64,000 bases of DNA from Pseudooceanicola sediminis (GTDB lineage: Bacteria; Pseudomonadota; Alphaproteobacteria; Rhodobacterales; Rhodobacteraceae): contig NZ_QWJJ01000006.1 of assembly GCF_003575965.1 (NCBI RefSeq), positions 62,001-126,000 of the forward strand, read 5' to 3'. Of the stretch, positions 37,772 to 48,336 are shown piece by piece. The position numbers and the translations under genes are program-made. The notes beneath the pieces are model-generated. The model searched no databases. It was not told the origin of the DNA and saw only the letters and a list, made by a program, of their open reading frames with translations. How positions within the stretch are numbered: the stretch's first letter is position 1; each line of letters opens with the position of its first letter.

Positions 37772-38692
37772 TCAGGCGACGGCCGGGATTTCCTCGCGGC
37801 TGACACCTGCGCCGGGCAACCGCGCTGCCAGCGCCTTGTTGCATGTCACAACGCGAAAATTCGCCGTGTCGGAAAACACGGCCCGCAGCAAGGTATTTGT
37901 CAGGCTGTGACCTGCGCGCAGACCTTCGTACCGACCCAGAATCGGTGCGCCGGCCAGCGCCAGGTCACCCAGGGCATCCAGCATCTTGTGGCGCACGGGT
38001 TCGTCGGCGTGGCGAAGACCGCCAGGCGTGACGATGCGATCGCCATCCACGACGACTGCGTTATCCAGCGTGCCGCCCAGGGCAAGGCCCTTTTCGTGCA
38101 TCAAATCGACGTCGGCTTGACGGCAGAACGTGCGACTGTCGCAGAGTTCGCGCACGAATGAGCCGTTTTCCATGACCAGCGCCTTGGATTGGTGACCGAT
38201 GGCAGCATCCGAAAAGTCGATTTCGAAGGCGATTTCCATCACCGCATTCGGCTGCAGACGTGCAACCGCCTCTCCGTTCGAGACTTCGACGGGGCGCAGG
38301 ATTTCAATCGCGCGGCTGGGGGCCGATTGTGCCGCGATACCGCGGGCCAGGATACCCCGTACGAAAGGCGCAGCGGAGCCATCGAGAATTGGAACCTCGG
38401 GGCCGTCGATATCGATAATGGCGTTGGAGATGCCACAGCCGGCAAGGGCTGCCATGACGTGTTCGACGGTCGAAACCGACGCCCCAGCCGCATTGACAAG
38501 ACGCGTGCACAGCGGCGTACGGTCGACAGCATCCCAAATGGCAGGGATCATGGCGTCGCCAAGCGCGATATCGGTGCGCCGGAACCAGATCCCGTGATCG
38601 GCAGCAGCAGGGCGAACGGTCAGGCTGACGGACCGGCCGGAGTGCAGTCCGGTCCCTTTGAAGCTGACGGGTGCTTTGAGCGTATTCTGCAC
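37772..38692 (-). CDS. lpxC: UDP-3-O-acyl-N-acetylglucosamine deacetylase
   Basis: A 306-residue LpxC, normal in length. The zinc ligands are visible as His78 (VEHVMAAL), His235 and Asp239 (HKMLDALGD), and the catalytic His262 sits in RAGHSLTN. It carries out the committed step of lipid A synthesis in the cytoplasm. It lies downstream of ftsZ but behind a strong terminator, so it probably has its own promoter in the roughly 170 bases between that terminator and its start. Confidence 0.97.
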   Translation of the reverse strand: MQNTLKAPVSFKGTGLHSGRSVSLTVRPAAADHGIWFRRTDIALGDAMIPAIWDAVDRTPLCTRLVNAAGASVSTVEHVMAALAGCGISNAIIDIDGPEVPILDGSAAPFVRGILARGIAAQSAPSRAIEILRPVEVSNGEAVARLQPNAVMEIAFEIDFSDAAIGHQSKALVMENGSFVRELCDSRTFCRQADVDLMHEKGLALGGTLDNAVVVDGDRIVTPGGLRHADEPVRHKMLDALGDLALAGAPILGRYEGLRAGHSLTNTLLRAVFSDTANFRVVTCNKALAARLPGAGVSREEIPAVA

Positions 38693-38863
38693 GGTTCTAC
38701 CCCAGATAAACGTTTGATCGCTGACGATCCTGAATGCCCTTTAGGTAAAAGCTGGGGAGGTCGCACTCAACTCACTCTTTGCAACGGATTGAAACATCGA
38801 CCGAAACGCTGGGCGGTAACCCGCAAAGCCCTGAAAGATACTGAAACAAAGCCTTGATTTAAG

Positions 38864-38895
38864 GCAAAAAGACCGCCCAAGGGCGGCCTTTTACC
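38864..38895 (-). terminator. Intrinsic terminator after ftsZ
   Basis: On the minus strand, AAAAGGCCGCCC, a 3-base loop and GGGCGGTCTTTTT form a GC stem flanked by A and T runs (38866-38893). It ends transcription from ftsZ about 45 bases past its stop codon and separates it from lpxC. Confidence 0.9.
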
Positions 38896-38938
38896 TGATT
38901 TCGAAACGCGGCGTCACATCACGCGACGCCGGTTTTGA

Positions 38939-40729
38939 TCAATTGGCCTGGCGACGCAGGAAGGCCGGGATCTCGATCCGGTCCTGTTCCGGCTCGCTTG
39001 ACTGAACCGCGCGTTTGGGCGCTGCAGCGGGTTTTGCGGCCGTCTGCGGGGCAGATTTCGGGGCCATTCGCGGCGCGGTCGGCTCGGAACTGCGCATGGC
39101 AGGTTGCTGGCGCGGTTGCGGCGCGGGGGCGCGGTTGTCCTCGGCGGCCTCGGAAGAGCCGGTCATCCGGTTGATCAGCGAGTTGATGCCAAAGCGCGAT
39201 TTCTCATGCTCGGCCCGCCGCGGCGCGGCAGCGGGCTCAGCCTGCTGCGCGACCTGGGGTGCCGGACGCGGTGCCCGGCCGACAGCGGCCTGAAGCCGTG
39301 CAAGTGCCTCCGGCGACGGTTGACCGGGACGGCGCGGCTGCGGTGCAACAAAGGTATCGGGCGCACCGGCATCCTGATAATTCTGCGCGCCGGTATCCGC
39401 AGGGCGGGGTTTGTAGGCCGGCGGGGGCAGATCATCCGAGGCGCGGGCGGCAGGGGCCTGCTGACGCGGCGCCGTTTCATATGCCGGGCGATGCTGGACA
39501 GGAACAGGGCGGGCCGCAGGTTTGGGCGCGGCGGGTTCGGCAAATGCCGCGTCCATCGAGCTGCCTGCCTGATCGTCTTCGAAATCGTCGAACAGTGTCG
39601 GCGCGTTCGCTTCTTCTTCGTCGACTTCGGCGTAGGTCGGCTGGCTACGGGGTGTGGCGGCAACGCTCGCGGGGGCGGCGATGACATCTTCCTCGACACG
39701 CGCGGCGGGTTTCAAAGGCTCGGACAGCTTGCGGCGCGGCACGGGGATTTCCAGATGCTCGGTCGCGTCGATGCCGGTGGCGACGACGGAGACACGCATG
39801 CGGCCTTCCATGTTCTCGTCCAGGGTCGAACCGACGATGATGTTCGCATCCGGGTCGACTTCTTCGCGGATACGGTTTGCGGCTTCGTCCAGTTCGAACA
39901 GCGTCAGATCGTGGCCACCGGTGATGTTGATCAGCACGCCACGGGCACCGCGCAGGGAAATCTCGTCCAGCAGCGGGTTCGCGATGGCTTTTTCGGCGGC
40001 CTGGATGGCGCGGGTTTCGCCGTCGGCTTCGCCAGTCCCCATCATCGCCTTGCCCATCTCGTCCATCACGGCGCGAACGTCGGCAAAGTCGAGGTTGATC
40101 AGGCCGGGGCGCACCATCAGGTCGGTGACGCCTTTGACGCCTTGGTACAACACGTCGTCAGCCAGAGAGAACGCTTGGGTAAAGGTGGTCTTTTCGTTGG
40201 CGAGGCGGAACAGGTTCTGGTTCGGGATGATGATCAGCGTATCGACCATCTTCTGAAGGGCTTCGACGCCTTCTTCAGCCTGGCGCATCCGCTTGTTGCC
40301 CTCGAACTGGAAGGGCTTTGTCACGACACCGACCGTCAGCACGCCGAGTTCGCGCGCCGCCTGGGCGATGATCGGGGCCGCGCCGGTGCCGGTGCCGCCG
40401 CCCATGCCCGCCGTGATGAAGCACATGTGTGCGCCCGCGAGGTGGTCGACGATCTGTTCGATGCTTTCTTCGGCAGCGGCGGCCCCGACGGAGGGTTTGG
40501 CCCCCGCACCGAGACCCTCGGTAACTTTGACCCCCAGCTGAACGCGGCTCTGTGCCTGACTTTGCTGAAGCGCCTGTGCATCCGTGTTCGCCACGACGAA
40601 ATCGACGCCCTCGAGCTCTTTTTCGATCATGTTGTTCACGGCGTTACCGCCTGCGCCACCGACGCCGAACACGGTAATACGGGGCTTCAACTCTTCTCCC
40701 TGACCGGGAACGCTGAGGTTCAATGTCAT
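38939..40729 (-). CDS. ftsZ: Cell division protein FtsZ
   Basis: A 596-residue tubulin homologue that polymerises into the Z ring. The GTP-binding signature GGGTGTGAA is at residues 110-118 and the T7-loop phrase [11 protein letters not shown] completes the catalytic site. The GTPase core ends near residue 320. It is followed by an unusually long linker of about 250 residues rich in Pro, Ala and Gln, then the conserved C-terminal peptide [13 protein letters not shown] that docks FtsA and other partners. Such long linkers are typical of Rhodobacterales and some other alphaproteobacteria. It is 173 bases downstream of ftsA. Confidence 0.98.
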   Translation of the reverse strand: MTLNLSVPGQGEELKPRITVFGVGGAGGNAVNNMIEKELEGVDFVVANTDAQALQQSQAQSRVQLGVKVTEGLGAGAKPSVGAAAAEESIEQIVDHLAGAHMCFITAGMGGGTGTGAAPIIAQAARELGVLTVGVVTKPFQFEGNKRMRQAEEGVEALQKMVDTLIIIPNQNLFRLANEKTTFTQAFSLADDVLYQGVKGVTDLMVRPGLINLDFADVRAVMDEMGKAMMGTGEADGETRAIQAAEKAIANPLLDEISLRGARGVLINITGGHDLTLFELDEAANRIREEVDPDANIIVGSTLDENMEGRMRVSVVATGIDATEHLEIPVPRRKLSEPLKPAARVEEDVIAAPASVAATPRSQPTYAEVDEEEANAPTLFDDFEDDQAGSSMDAAFAEPAAPKPAARPVPVQHRPAYETAPRQQAPAARASDDLPPPAYKPRPADTGAQNYQDAGAPDTFVAPQPRRPGQPSPEALARLQAAVGRAPRPAPQVAQQAEPAAAPRRAEHEKSRFGINSLINRMTGSSEAAEDNRAPAPQPRQQPAMRSSEPTAPRMAPKSAPQTAAKPAAAPKRAVQSSEPEQDRIEIPAFLRRQAN

Positions 40730-40902
40730 CGATTTGTCCGCCTGGTTGAGTCCCGGTTTTCCGGGGTGTTTTTCTGCCTATCAAGGCTAAGTTTACCGGT
40801 TTTGGCCCCGCGCGTCACCCCATAATCCGTGAAAAACCACCAAATATGGGCTAATCGGTCGAGAGGGTCGCGGTATTTCGCCTACGCCACATCATATTGC
40901 GT

Positions 40903-42237
40903 TTACCAGTTGTCCTTGAACCATCGCACGGCCCGTTTCAGCGACCGGGCGGGATAGCGATCAAGCGGCAGATCGAAGTCCCACCATTCGTCTTGCGGGT
41001 GCGCGGCGAACAGGCACATGCCCACGGCAGAGGCAAAGCCCGGTCCGGTGGCGGCTTGCGGCAGTCCATGCACGCGCAGCGGCCGACCAAGACGCACCTG
41101 CTGGCCGAGGATACGACTGGCGAGGCCGTCCAGCCCCGGGATCTGGCTGGCACCGCCGGTCAGCACGATTTGCTGGTTTGGCAGATGGTCAAACCCGGCG
41201 GCATCCAGGCAATACCGGACCTCTTCAAGGATTTCCTCGACACGCGGGCGCATGATCGCGATCAGTTCGGCGCGCGTGACTGTTCTGCGGTCATGTTCGT
41301 AATCCCCGGTCTCTCCGCCGATCTCGATCCGCTCGCGGTCATCCATCCCGGTGGCGACGACACCGCCGTAAAAGGTTTTCAGCCGCTCGGCATTGGCCAT
41401 CGGAATCTGTAGCGCCATCGAAATATCGCTGGTGACGTGATCCCCGCCCATCCGCACCGTATCGGCGTAGATCATGTGCTTTTTCATGAAGATCGACAGC
41501 GACGTCGCACCGCCCCCCATGTCGATGCAGGCGGCGCCCAGCTCCTGCTCGTCTTCGACAAGGCAGGAAATGCCGGTGACATAGGCCGAAGACGCGATGC
41601 CTGCCAGCTCCAGATCGCAGCGCTTGACGCAATGGGCCAGGTTCTGCACGGCCGCGGCATCGACGGTCAGCATATGCAGATCGGTCGCCAGCGTGTTGCC
41701 AATCTGGCCACGCGGGTCAGACAGCCCGGAGCGGTTGTCGAGTGCAAAGTTCACCGGCTGGGCGTGCAGCACCTCTCGCCCCTCGCCATAGTCGGGCGTA
41801 TCACACGCCGCAAGCACGCGACTGACGTCCTGATCCGACACCAGCTGACCCTCGACATCCACACGCCCGGTAAGGCCGTAGCTGCGCGGACCGGCGCCTG
41901 CAAAACAGGCGATCACGTGATCGACGCGCACCTTGGCCATCTTTTGTGCCGCCTGGAGCGCGGTACGAATGGCACGTTCGGTCTCCGGCATCGATTCAAC
42001 TTCGCCAAAGCGGACCCCGCGCGAACGCGTGGTCGCGGCACCGATCACACGAAACCCGGCCTGTCCAGCCAGGGACCCGACACCATCGCCGGGCATTGCC
42101 TTGCGCCCTGCCCCGTCGAAACGCAGCACCAGGCAGGCAATCTTGCTGCTGCCCACGTCAAGCACCGCAACGACGCCGCGCTGCATTGCTGCCTTGCGCA
42201 TGTTGCGCATCGCGCGCTGGAATTCGTACAGCTCCAT
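40903..42237 (-). CDS. ftsA: Cell division protein FtsA
   Basis: A 444-residue actin-fold ATPase that tethers FtsZ to the membrane. Recognisable elements are the phosphate-binding loop AVLDVGSSKIACLV, the 1C-domain phrase VDHVIACFAGAGPRSYGLTG, the second nucleotide loop GAACIDMGGGATSLSIF and LTGGASQIPGLDGLA. The C-terminus ends with an amphipathic, Trp-containing helix (SLKRAVRWFKDNW) suited to membrane binding. It starts three bases after ftsQ, so the two are coupled. Confidence 0.97.
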   Translation of the reverse strand: MELYEFQRAMRNMRKAAMQRGVVAVLDVGSSKIACLVLRFDGAGRKAMPGDGVGSLAGQAGFRVIGAATTRSRGVRFGEVESMPETERAIRTALQAAQKMAKVRVDHVIACFAGAGPRSYGLTGRVDVEGQLVSDQDVSRVLAACDTPDYGEGREVLHAQPVNFALDNRSGLSDPRGQIGNTLATDLHMLTVDAAAVQNLAHCVKRCDLELAGIASSAYVTGISCLVEDEQELGAACIDMGGGATSLSIFMKKHMIYADTVRMGGDHVTSDISMALQIPMANAERLKTFYGGVVATGMDDRERIEIGGETGDYEHDRRTVTRAELIAIMRPRVEEILEEVRYCLDAAGFDHLPNQQIVLTGGASQIPGLDGLASRILGQQVRLGRPLRVHGLPQAATGPGFASAVGMCLFAAHPQDEWWDFDLPLDRYPARSLKRAVRWFKDNW

Positions 42238-42240
42238 GCC

Positions 42241-43146
42241 TTACCTTCCTGTATCCGCAACCAAGTCCCTGATCTTTCGCCAGTCTTCCGCAGCCCCGTC
42301 GGACAGCCGCACGGTCGGACGCGACGCCAGCCGCATATCCACCACCGTCACATCCCGATCGAGCAATTCCTGAACCTGGTGCAATGCAAGCACCCGTTCC
42401 AACGCTGGAACGGGGCGCTCTTCGGGCAGCATGATGCGCTGCCCCCGGTCCAGCACCAGATCCCAGCGGCGCGCCCCGATACGTTCCAACCCGCGCACGC
42501 GATCGCGCACGGGGTCGGCAACGGCCAGCAGCGCCAGCGCCTCGGGCACCGCCGCCTGCGCCCCGACCCCTGCCAACAACGGCAGGTCAGATCGATCGAG
42601 GCGGCTTCCGAGCGTTCCGGTGACCGCCCCGGCCGGGTCGACCAGCTCGATGCCATCGGGACCATGCCACAATGCCACCGGAATTCGTTCGGTCACGCCG
42701 ACAAACAGCACACCCCCCTTGCGCACCTGCAGCGCAGCCTCGGCGACCGCCGGAAGCGTTTCGATGGACGCCTTCAGTGCCGGCAGGTCCAGATCGAAGG
42801 AAGAGCGTGGCAGACCGAGATGAGCGACATCCCGGATTTCGCGCGATGTCTCGGGCGAGACATCCGAAATCTCCATCGCGTTTACCATGAATTGCGGGCG
42901 GTTCTGAAAGTCGTGCTTCCAGCCCTCGACCTTGGCCACGATCGTGTCGCGACGCGCCTGGTCCCCGGCATAGATCGTCGCCGCGCCGGCGCAGATCGCC
43001 AGCGGCAATATCACCCGGATGGCAAGGCGAAACGTCGGCGTCAGCATCAGGCGCTGCATCCGCCAGGACCAGCGTGACGGAGCGGGATCGTGCCGCGTCG
43101 CATCGCGGCGGCGCGACTTGGCCCGGGTCGCTCTTACCGCTCGCAT
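42241..43146 (-). CDS. ftsQ: Cell division protein FtsQ
   Basis: A 301-residue single-pass protein. An Arg-rich cytoplasmic N-terminus (about 45 residues) is followed by one membrane helix ([20 protein letters not shown]), a POTRA domain ([20 protein letters not shown]) and the beta domain. FtsQ links early and late divisome proteins by binding FtsB and FtsL in the periplasm. Its start overlaps the end of ddl by 13 bases and it ends three bases before ftsA, marking a tightly coupled ddl-ftsQ-ftsA block. Confidence 0.95.
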   Translation of the reverse strand: MRAVRATRAKSRRRDATRHDPAPSRWSWRMQRLMLTPTFRLAIRVILPLAICAGAATIYAGDQARRDTIVAKVEGWKHDFQNRPQFMVNAMEISDVSPETSREIRDVAHLGLPRSSFDLDLPALKASIETLPAVAEAALQVRKGGVLFVGVTERIPVALWHGPDGIELVDPAGAVTGTLGSRLDRSDLPLLAGVGAQAAVPEALALLAVADPVRDRVRGLERIGARRWDLVLDRGQRIMLPEERPVPALERVLALHQVQELLDRDVTVVDMRLASRPTVRLSDGAAEDWRKIRDLVADTGR

Positions 43147-44054
43147 GATGCGTCCTCCACCAACCAGCGGCAGAATGCGCCAAAGGAATATCCACAGGCC
43201 AGGGCGTGCTCGGGCGAGAGCGACGTCGGCGTCATGCCCGGTTGGGTGTTTGTTTCAAGCAGGATCAGGCCAGAAATGCCCTTGTCCGAATCCCAGCGGA
43301 AATCCGTGCGCGACAGGCCCCGACACCCGAGGGCGCGATGCGCACGAAGGGCAAAATCAAGGCACGCCGCCTCTATCTCGGGCGGGATTTCGGCGGGGCA
43401 GACATGAGTGGACCCGCCGGGCGTATACTTGGCCGCGTAGTCGTACCAGCCATTCGTCATGATTTCGGTCACGCAAAGTGCCCGATCGCCCAGCACGGAA
43501 ACTGTCAGCTCACGGCCCGGCACGAATTGTTCGACCATCAGCGTGTCGGGCATGTCGTCAGCGATAGTTGGCGGCGCATTTGCGCCCTCGGGGACGATGT
43601 AGACACCCACCGACGACCCCTCGTTGTAGGGTTTCACCACGTACGGCGGTGCCATGAGGTGAGATGCCTGGATATCGGATTTTGTTGCCAGAAGGCTGGT
43701 CGCCACCGGAAGACCAGCCGCGACATAGGCCGCCTTGGTCTTTTCCTTGTCCATCGCAAGCGCCGAGGCCAACACCCCGGAATGCGTATAGGGAAGGCGC
43801 AACCACTCCAGCAGGCCCTGAACGCAGCCGTCTTCGCCCCAGCGGCCATGCAAGGCGTTAAAGACCACATCCGGAGCGATTTCGCCAAGACGCGTGGCGA
43901 GGTCCGGACCAGCGTCCAGCTCGACCACTTCAAAGCCCTCTTCCCGTAAAGCGGCGGCGCATTCCTGCCCTGACGACAGCGACACCTCGCGCTCAGCCGA
44001 GGGTCCGCCCTTCAGTACCACCACTTTCGGGGTTGCCCTGCTCGACAAACCCAC
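43134..44054 (-). CDS. ddl: D-alanine--D-alanine ligase
   Basis: Annotated at 306 residues from GTG 44054, which has GAGG six bases upstream; a TTG at 44066 is an alternative. The ATP-grasp signatures are present: [18 protein letters not shown] at the N-terminus, [17 protein letters not shown], the omega-loop region [17 protein letters not shown] and the metal-binding [20 protein letters not shown]. It makes the D-Ala-D-Ala dipeptide used by MurF. It lies between murB and ftsQ, the standard place. The 154-base gap upstream is AT-rich near the start (TATATA at 44101-44106) and may hold a promoter. Confidence 0.96.
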   Translation of the reverse strand: MGLSSRATPKVVVLKGGPSAEREVSLSSGQECAAALREEGFEVVELDAGPDLATRLGEIAPDVVFNALHGRWGEDGCVQGLLEWLRLPYTHSGVLASALAMDKEKTKAAYVAAGLPVATSLLATKSDIQASHLMAPPYVVKPYNEGSSVGVYIVPEGANAPPTIADDMPDTLMVEQFVPGRELTVSVLGDRALCVTEIMTNGWYDYAAKYTPGGSTHVCPAEIPPEIEAACLDFALRAHRALGCRGLSRTDFRWDSDKGISGLILLETNTQPGMTPTSLSPEHALACGYSFGAFCRWLVEDASCER

Positions 44055-44208
44055 GTTGCGCCTCAATGTCCCGGACCTTTGCGGCCCTTGTTCGCCTTCG
44101 GATATATAAAATCCGCTTAAAATTGGCGCCTTTGCGGCACCTTATGACTGCGTGCGGGCCTGTTGCGGCCCCCAATTTTCTGATCTTTTGCGAGGGTTTA
44201 ACCAGCCA

Positions 44209-45141
44209 CTAACGGGGCGCGGGATTACCTATTCGCATGATTTCCCACTCTAGCTGTATTCCCTGCGATTGAAAAACCTTTTTTCGGACTTCTTCACCCA
44301 GAGCCTCCAGATCCGTGGCCGTTGCGCCACCCGCGTTGATCAGGAAGTTCGAATGCTTTTCGCTCATCTGCGCTCCGCCAAGGCGCGCCCCGCGCATTCC
44401 CGCGGCATCGATCACCGCCCACGCCTTCAGGTCATGCACATCGTCTGCCCGCCCGGTAGAAGAGAAACCGGCCGGGTTGCGAAACGTCGATCCGGCGGTA
44501 CGTTCCTTGGTCGGCTGCGTTTCGTCGCGCCGCGCCAGTTGATGCTGCATCCTTTCAGCCAGCTGATCGGGATCCCCCGGCGCCCCCTCCAGCTGCGCCG
44601 AAACCAGCACCCAGCCGTCCGGCAACGATGTCTGGCGATAACGGAAATCAAGGTCATCCTTGCCAAGGCGAACCACCTGCCCCTCGCGACTGACGGCAAC
44701 AGCGGAGACAAAGACATCCGCCGTGTAGGTTCCGTAGCATCCGGCGTTCATGCGCAACGCGCCGCCAATCGAACCGGGGATCGTGCGAAGAAACGTGAGA
44801 TCGACACCACCCTCTGCCGCCTTGCGGGCGACATGGGCATCCAACGCCGCAGCGCCCGCCGTCACCCTTGTTCCCGAGACTTCGATCCCGTTGAAGCCAC
44901 GCCCCAGCCGGACCACGACCCCCGGCAACCCGCCGTCCCGCACGATGAGATTCGATCCAACGCCCATGGGAAACACCGGAATGTCCGGATCAAGATTGCT
45001 CAGAAAATGCGCAAGATCGTCAACATCGGCCGGCTGAAACAGCCAGGCAGCCGGCCCACCGACACGCAACCATGTCAGATCCGACAGCGGACGATCTGCG
45101 GTCAGGCGACCCTTGATTTGGATTTCGTCGGGGCGTGGCAT
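44209..45141 (-). CDS. murB: UDP-N-acetylenolpyruvoylglucosamine reductase
   Basis: A 310-residue flavoprotein from ATG 45141 (AGGAGA four bases upstream); the open frame extends 49 codons further without homology. FAD-binding phrases include [28 protein letters not shown] and [18 protein letters not shown]. The catalytic-Ser region reads [14 protein letters not shown]. It reduces UDP-GlcNAc-enolpyruvate to UDP-MurNAc. It follows the DUF2484 gene by 73 bases. Confidence 0.97.
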   Translation of the reverse strand: MPRPDEIQIKGRLTADRPLSDLTWLRVGGPAAWLFQPADVDDLAHFLSNLDPDIPVFPMGVGSNLIVRDGGLPGVVVRLGRGFNGIEVSGTRVTAGAAALDAHVARKAAEGGVDLTFLRTIPGSIGGALRMNAGCYGTYTADVFVSAVAVSREGQVVRLGKDDLDFRYRQTSLPDGWVLVSAQLEGAPGDPDQLAERMQHQLARRDETQPTKERTAGSTFRNPAGFSSTGRADDVHDLKAWAVIDAAGMRGARLGGAQMSEKHSNFLINAGGATATDLEALGEEVRKKVFQSQGIQLEWEIMRIGNPAPR

Positions 45142-45214
45142 GGTCTCTCCTGTGCGGTGAGGCTCTCTACCAACGCAGGCACGGCCCGACAAGGACACAG
45201 CGCGGGGCGCGCCC

Positions 45215-45463
45215 TCAGTCGATGCGACTGCGCAACCAGCGACCGAAGTTGACGACCGGCCAGCGCAGCGCCGCCATGCCAGCCACAAGCACGATCAGTC
45301 CGGCCCATGGGCCATGCTGCATCGTAACATATCCAAGGATCGGGATACCTATGGCAATCAGGATATACGCCGGCGTCCAGTCATCCTGCTGACGTGGCAA
45401 TATCGCGGCAAGATTTGCTGCAAGACCCCAGATCAGGACGAGGGAGATGGATTCACTGATCAT
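45215..45463 (-). CDS. DUF2484 family small membrane protein
   Basis: An 82-residue protein from ATG 45463 (GGAGG seven bases upstream), starting [20 protein letters not shown]. It has about three hydrophobic segments separated by short loops and ends with Arg-rich WLRSRID. It matches the DUF2484 pattern, a small integral membrane protein found between murC and murB in Rhodobacterales. Function unknown, but the fixed position suggests a link to envelope synthesis. Its start codon overlaps the stop of a possible 32-residue leader ORF as ATGA. Confidence 0.8.
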   Translation of the reverse strand: MISESISLVLIWGLAANLAAILPRQQDDWTPAYILIAIGIPILGYVTMQHGPWAGLIVLVAGMAALRWPVVNFGRWLRSRID

Positions 45464-45558
45464 TCCCGCGCCTCCGCACGTTGGAATGCAGACGCAAGAG
45501 GCTGACAGACGCCATACGAAAGCTGTGCACAGGCATATACGCGCAAGTGTTCTGTCAT
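45460..45558 (-). CDS. Possible 32-residue leader ORF coupled to the DUF2484 gene
   Basis: On the minus strand ATG 45558 has GGAG five bases upstream and opens an ORF encoding MTEHLRVYACAQLSYGVCQP then [12 protein letters not shown]. Its TGA (45462-45460) overlaps the DUF2484 ATG in the form ATGA, the usual geometry of translational coupling. Codon usage cannot decide at this length and I know no homologue. It may be a leader peptide or chance. Confidence 0.3.
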   Translation of the reverse strand: MTEHLRVYACAQLSYGVCQPLASAFQRAEARE

Positions 45559-45787
45559 GTGTGCTCCGTGCTTTTTCGTGATCTGTTGCCGTTTTGCAAA
45601 GGTAGTGCCAACCCCCTGCGATAACAAGGAAGTTTTTAAAATTTGCCGAAAAATATATCAATTCAAAGGCGCGAATGTGAATCTGAAATCAACCCCCAAT
45701 TGCACACGTAAGGGCCTGCCGGCAGGGTTCTCCGCCGTCAGGCCCCCATCAGGGGTGATTCACGCATATCGCAAGGGTTGCGCCAGA
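45559..45787. other. AT-rich gap between murC and the DUF2484/murB unit, with a terminator
   Basis: GGGCCTG (45712-45718) pairs with CAGGCCC (45739-45745) with further internal pairing, 43 bases past the murC stop codon on the minus strand, and probably ends the upstream transcript. The stretch 45628-45665 is strongly AT-rich (including ATATAT) and is a likely promoter region for the DUF2484-murB unit. I see no other gene in it. Confidence 0.45.
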
Positions 45788-47191
45788 TCAGACCGTTTCG
45801 GACAGCCGCTCCGGCAGGCGATTGGCCCAGGCAGAGATAGTCCCGGCGCCGAGGCAGACCACCATGTCGCCAGGCTGGGCCTGCTCGCGCACAAGACGAA
45901 CCAGATCGTCCTCGGATGTGATCGCGCGGGCGTGACGGTGGCCGTGCCGGATCAGGCCGGCGACCAGATCGTCGCGGCTGGCCCCGGGAATGGGTTGTTC
46001 GCCCGCTGAATAGACCTCAGCTATGGCAACGACATCTGCTTCGTTGAAACAGGCGCAAAAATCGTCGAACAGAGAATGCAAACGGGAATAGCGGTGCGGC
46101 TGATGCACGGCGATGACGCGGCCTTCGCTTGCCTGGCGCGCCGCCTTGAGCACGGCCGAAATCTCAACCGGATGGTGGCCGTAATCGTCGATGATGGCGA
46201 CACCGTTGACGACGCCGACCCGGGTAAAGCGGCGATTGACGCCAGCAAAACCTGCCAGCGCGCTGCGGATCTCTTCTGCCTTCATCCCCAGGTGCCGCGC
46301 CACCGCGACCGCCGACAACGCGTTCGAGACGTTGTGATCGCCAGGCATCGGCAAGGTGCATCCCTCGATCTTCTGCCCCTCGGCCTGTAACAGGATATCG
46401 AAATGCGCGACTCCCGCCTTGTAGGTCAGGTTCACCGCGCGAATATCGGCCTGGGCATTGAACCCGTAGGTGACAACGCGGCGATCCGTGATCTTGCCCA
46501 CCAGGTTCTGCACCTCGGAATGATCGGTGCAGCAAACCGCGATTCCATAGAATGGGATGTTGGACACGAAATCGAGGAACCCCCTGCGCAACGCGTCGAA
46601 ATCACCCCAGTGGTCCATATGCTCCGGGTCAATGTTGGTGACGATGGCGATGGTGGCAGGCAGCCGGTTGAAGGTGCCGTCGCTTTCATCCGCCTCAACC
46701 ACCATCCATTCCCCAAGGCCGACGCGCGCGTTCGACCCATAGGCATGAATGATGCCGCCGTTGATCACCGTCGGATCGAGGTGACCGGCATCCAACAGTG
46801 TCGCAACCATTGTGGTGGTCGTCGTCTTGCCATGCGTACCGGCGACGGCAACATTGGATTTCAGCCGCATCAGTTCTGCCAGCATCTCGGCACGGCGCAC
46901 GACGGGAAGGCCGCGCAGACGCGCTTCGTCGAGTTCGGGATTGCCGGGCTTGATGGCAGACGAGATCACCACGACCTGCGCATTTTCCAGGTTTTCTGCG
47001 CTCTGCCCCTCGAACACCAGGGCCCCAAGACTTTCAAGCCGCTCGGTGATCTTTGATCGTTTCAGATCACTGCCCTGCACCGTGTATCCATGGTTCAGCA
47101 GCACTTCGGCGATGCCGGACATGCCGATCCCGCCGATTCCGACGAAATGAATGGGGCCTACGTCACCGGGCAGCTTGGTTGCGGCGTTCAC
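45788..47191 (-). CDS. murC: UDP-N-acetylmuramate--L-alanine ligase
   Basis: A 467-residue Mur ligase. The N-terminal Rossmann motif [18 protein letters not shown] binds the UDP substrate; the ATP loop GTHGKTT is at residues 118-124; later motifs include EADESDGTF and [11 protein letters not shown]. It adds the first amino acid of the stem peptide to UDP-MurNAc. It starts one base after murG ends, so it is co-translated with murG. Confidence 0.97.
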   Translation of the reverse strand: MNAATKLPGDVGPIHFVGIGGIGMSGIAEVLLNHGYTVQGSDLKRSKITERLESLGALVFEGQSAENLENAQVVVISSAIKPGNPELDEARLRGLPVVRRAEMLAELMRLKSNVAVAGTHGKTTTTTMVATLLDAGHLDPTVINGGIIHAYGSNARVGLGEWMVVEADESDGTFNRLPATIAIVTNIDPEHMDHWGDFDALRRGFLDFVSNIPFYGIAVCCTDHSEVQNLVGKITDRRVVTYGFNAQADIRAVNLTYKAGVAHFDILLQAEGQKIEGCTLPMPGDHNVSNALSAVAVARHLGMKAEEIRSALAGFAGVNRRFTRVGVVNGVAIIDDYGHHPVEISAVLKAARQASEGRVIAVHQPHRYSRLHSLFDDFCACFNEADVVAIAEVYSAGEQPIPGASRDDLVAGLIRHGHRHARAITSEDDLVRLVREQAQPGDMVVCLGAGTISAWANRLPERLSETV

Positions 47192-47192
47192 A

Positions 47193-48317
47193 TCAATGTC
47201 CTTTGTCTTGGCGGCCTGCGCGGGTGCTCCGCGTCAGGGTTTCGACCATGTCGGCCAGCGTTTCCGCGGCTTCGGGTTTGCCCACGGTCAGGGCGGCGCG
47301 CGCCATCGCCTCGGCGCCTTCGGGATGGTCCAGCACCAGCGAGATCTGCGTCGCCACGGCCTCGGGTGTCATTTTGGATTCGGGGATCATGATCGCGGCT
47401 CCGGCTTCGACGAGCCCGCGTGCATTCGCGGTCTGATGGTCGGCGGCGGCGGCGGCAAACGGCACCAGAATGGCGGGGCGCCCGATCACCGAAAGATCGG
47501 CGATCGAGGACGCGCCAGAACGCGTGATCACCAGCTGCGCCTCGGACATGCGCCGGGGGACATCATGAAAGAACGGCTCGACATCCGCATCGATGCCGTT
47601 TTCAGCATAGAACGTGGCGACGCGATCAATATCTTCGGGGCGGGCCTGATGACTGACGCGGATGTTTTGCAGGCGATCCAGCGGCAGGGCCGCCATTGCG
47701 GCGGGCACCACGTCGGACAGGATACGCGCCCCTTGCGAGCCCCCCATCACAAGCACCGACATCGGGTAGTCACCGGGCGAGATATAAGCCGCGCCGGCGC
47801 GTTCACGCACCGCGCTGCGCACCGGGTTACCGGTGTGCACGCCGTCGACGCCCGCGGGCAGGGTTGTTGGCCAGGTGCCACAGGCCACGCGATTGACGCG
47901 CGGGGCAAAGACCTGGTTCACCCGACCGAGCACGCCGTTTTGTTCATGGATCATGCGCGGTTTCTTCAGCACCCAGGCCGCGGCCATCGCCGGAATCGCC
48001 GGATAGCCGCCGAACCCAACCACCACCGAGGGGCGATCGCGCATCATCCGAAAGATTGCGCCAAAAACACCGGCCGTGATCCGCAGAGGCACCATGACCT
48101 TGGATGCCAGCCCGCCGCGCGCGAACGTGGCCGAGGAAATCTGCTCGACCTCGACTTCCTTGGGAAAGCCACCGGCATAGCGGGCGCCACGCGCATCCGT
48201 TGACAGCTTTACCCGCCAGCCACGGGCCAGCATCGCCTCGGCAAGGGCCTGGGCGGGAAACATGTGTCCGCCGGTTCCCCCGGCTGCGATGATCAGGAGA
48301 GGAGCATCAAAGTTCAT
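47193..48317 (-). CDS. murG: UDP-GlcNAc:lipid I GlcNAc transferase MurG
   Basis: A 374-residue GT28 enzyme. The start ATG 48317 ([20 protein letters not shown]) gives the family N-terminus with the donor-loop GGTGGH at residues 13-18; the open frame continues 38 codons upstream without homology. Further signatures are [12 protein letters not shown] and [14 protein letters not shown]. It transfers GlcNAc to lipid I to give lipid II at the inner face of the membrane. It is 19 bases after ftsW and directly before murC. Confidence 0.97.
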   Translation of the reverse strand: MNFDAPLLIIAAGGTGGHMFPAQALAEAMLARGWRVKLSTDARGARYAGGFPKEVEVEQISSATFARGGLASKVMVPLRITAGVFGAIFRMMRDRPSVVVGFGGYPAIPAMAAAWVLKKPRMIHEQNGVLGRVNQVFAPRVNRVACGTWPTTLPAGVDGVHTGNPVRSAVRERAGAAYISPGDYPMSVLVMGGSQGARILSDVVPAAMAALPLDRLQNIRVSHQARPEDIDRVATFYAENGIDADVEPFFHDVPRRMSEAQLVITRSGASSIADLSVIGRPAILVPFAAAAADHQTANARGLVEAGAAIMIPESKMTPEAVATQISLVLDHPEGAEAMARAALTVGKPEAAETLADMVETLTRSTRAGRQDKGH

Positions 48318-48336
48318 TGACCAGTTCCGCCCGAGG

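Noticed and set aside
39104..40825. 573-codon plus-strand ORF opposite ftsZ
   Set aside because: Antisense to ftsZ, no domain or ribosome-binding site.
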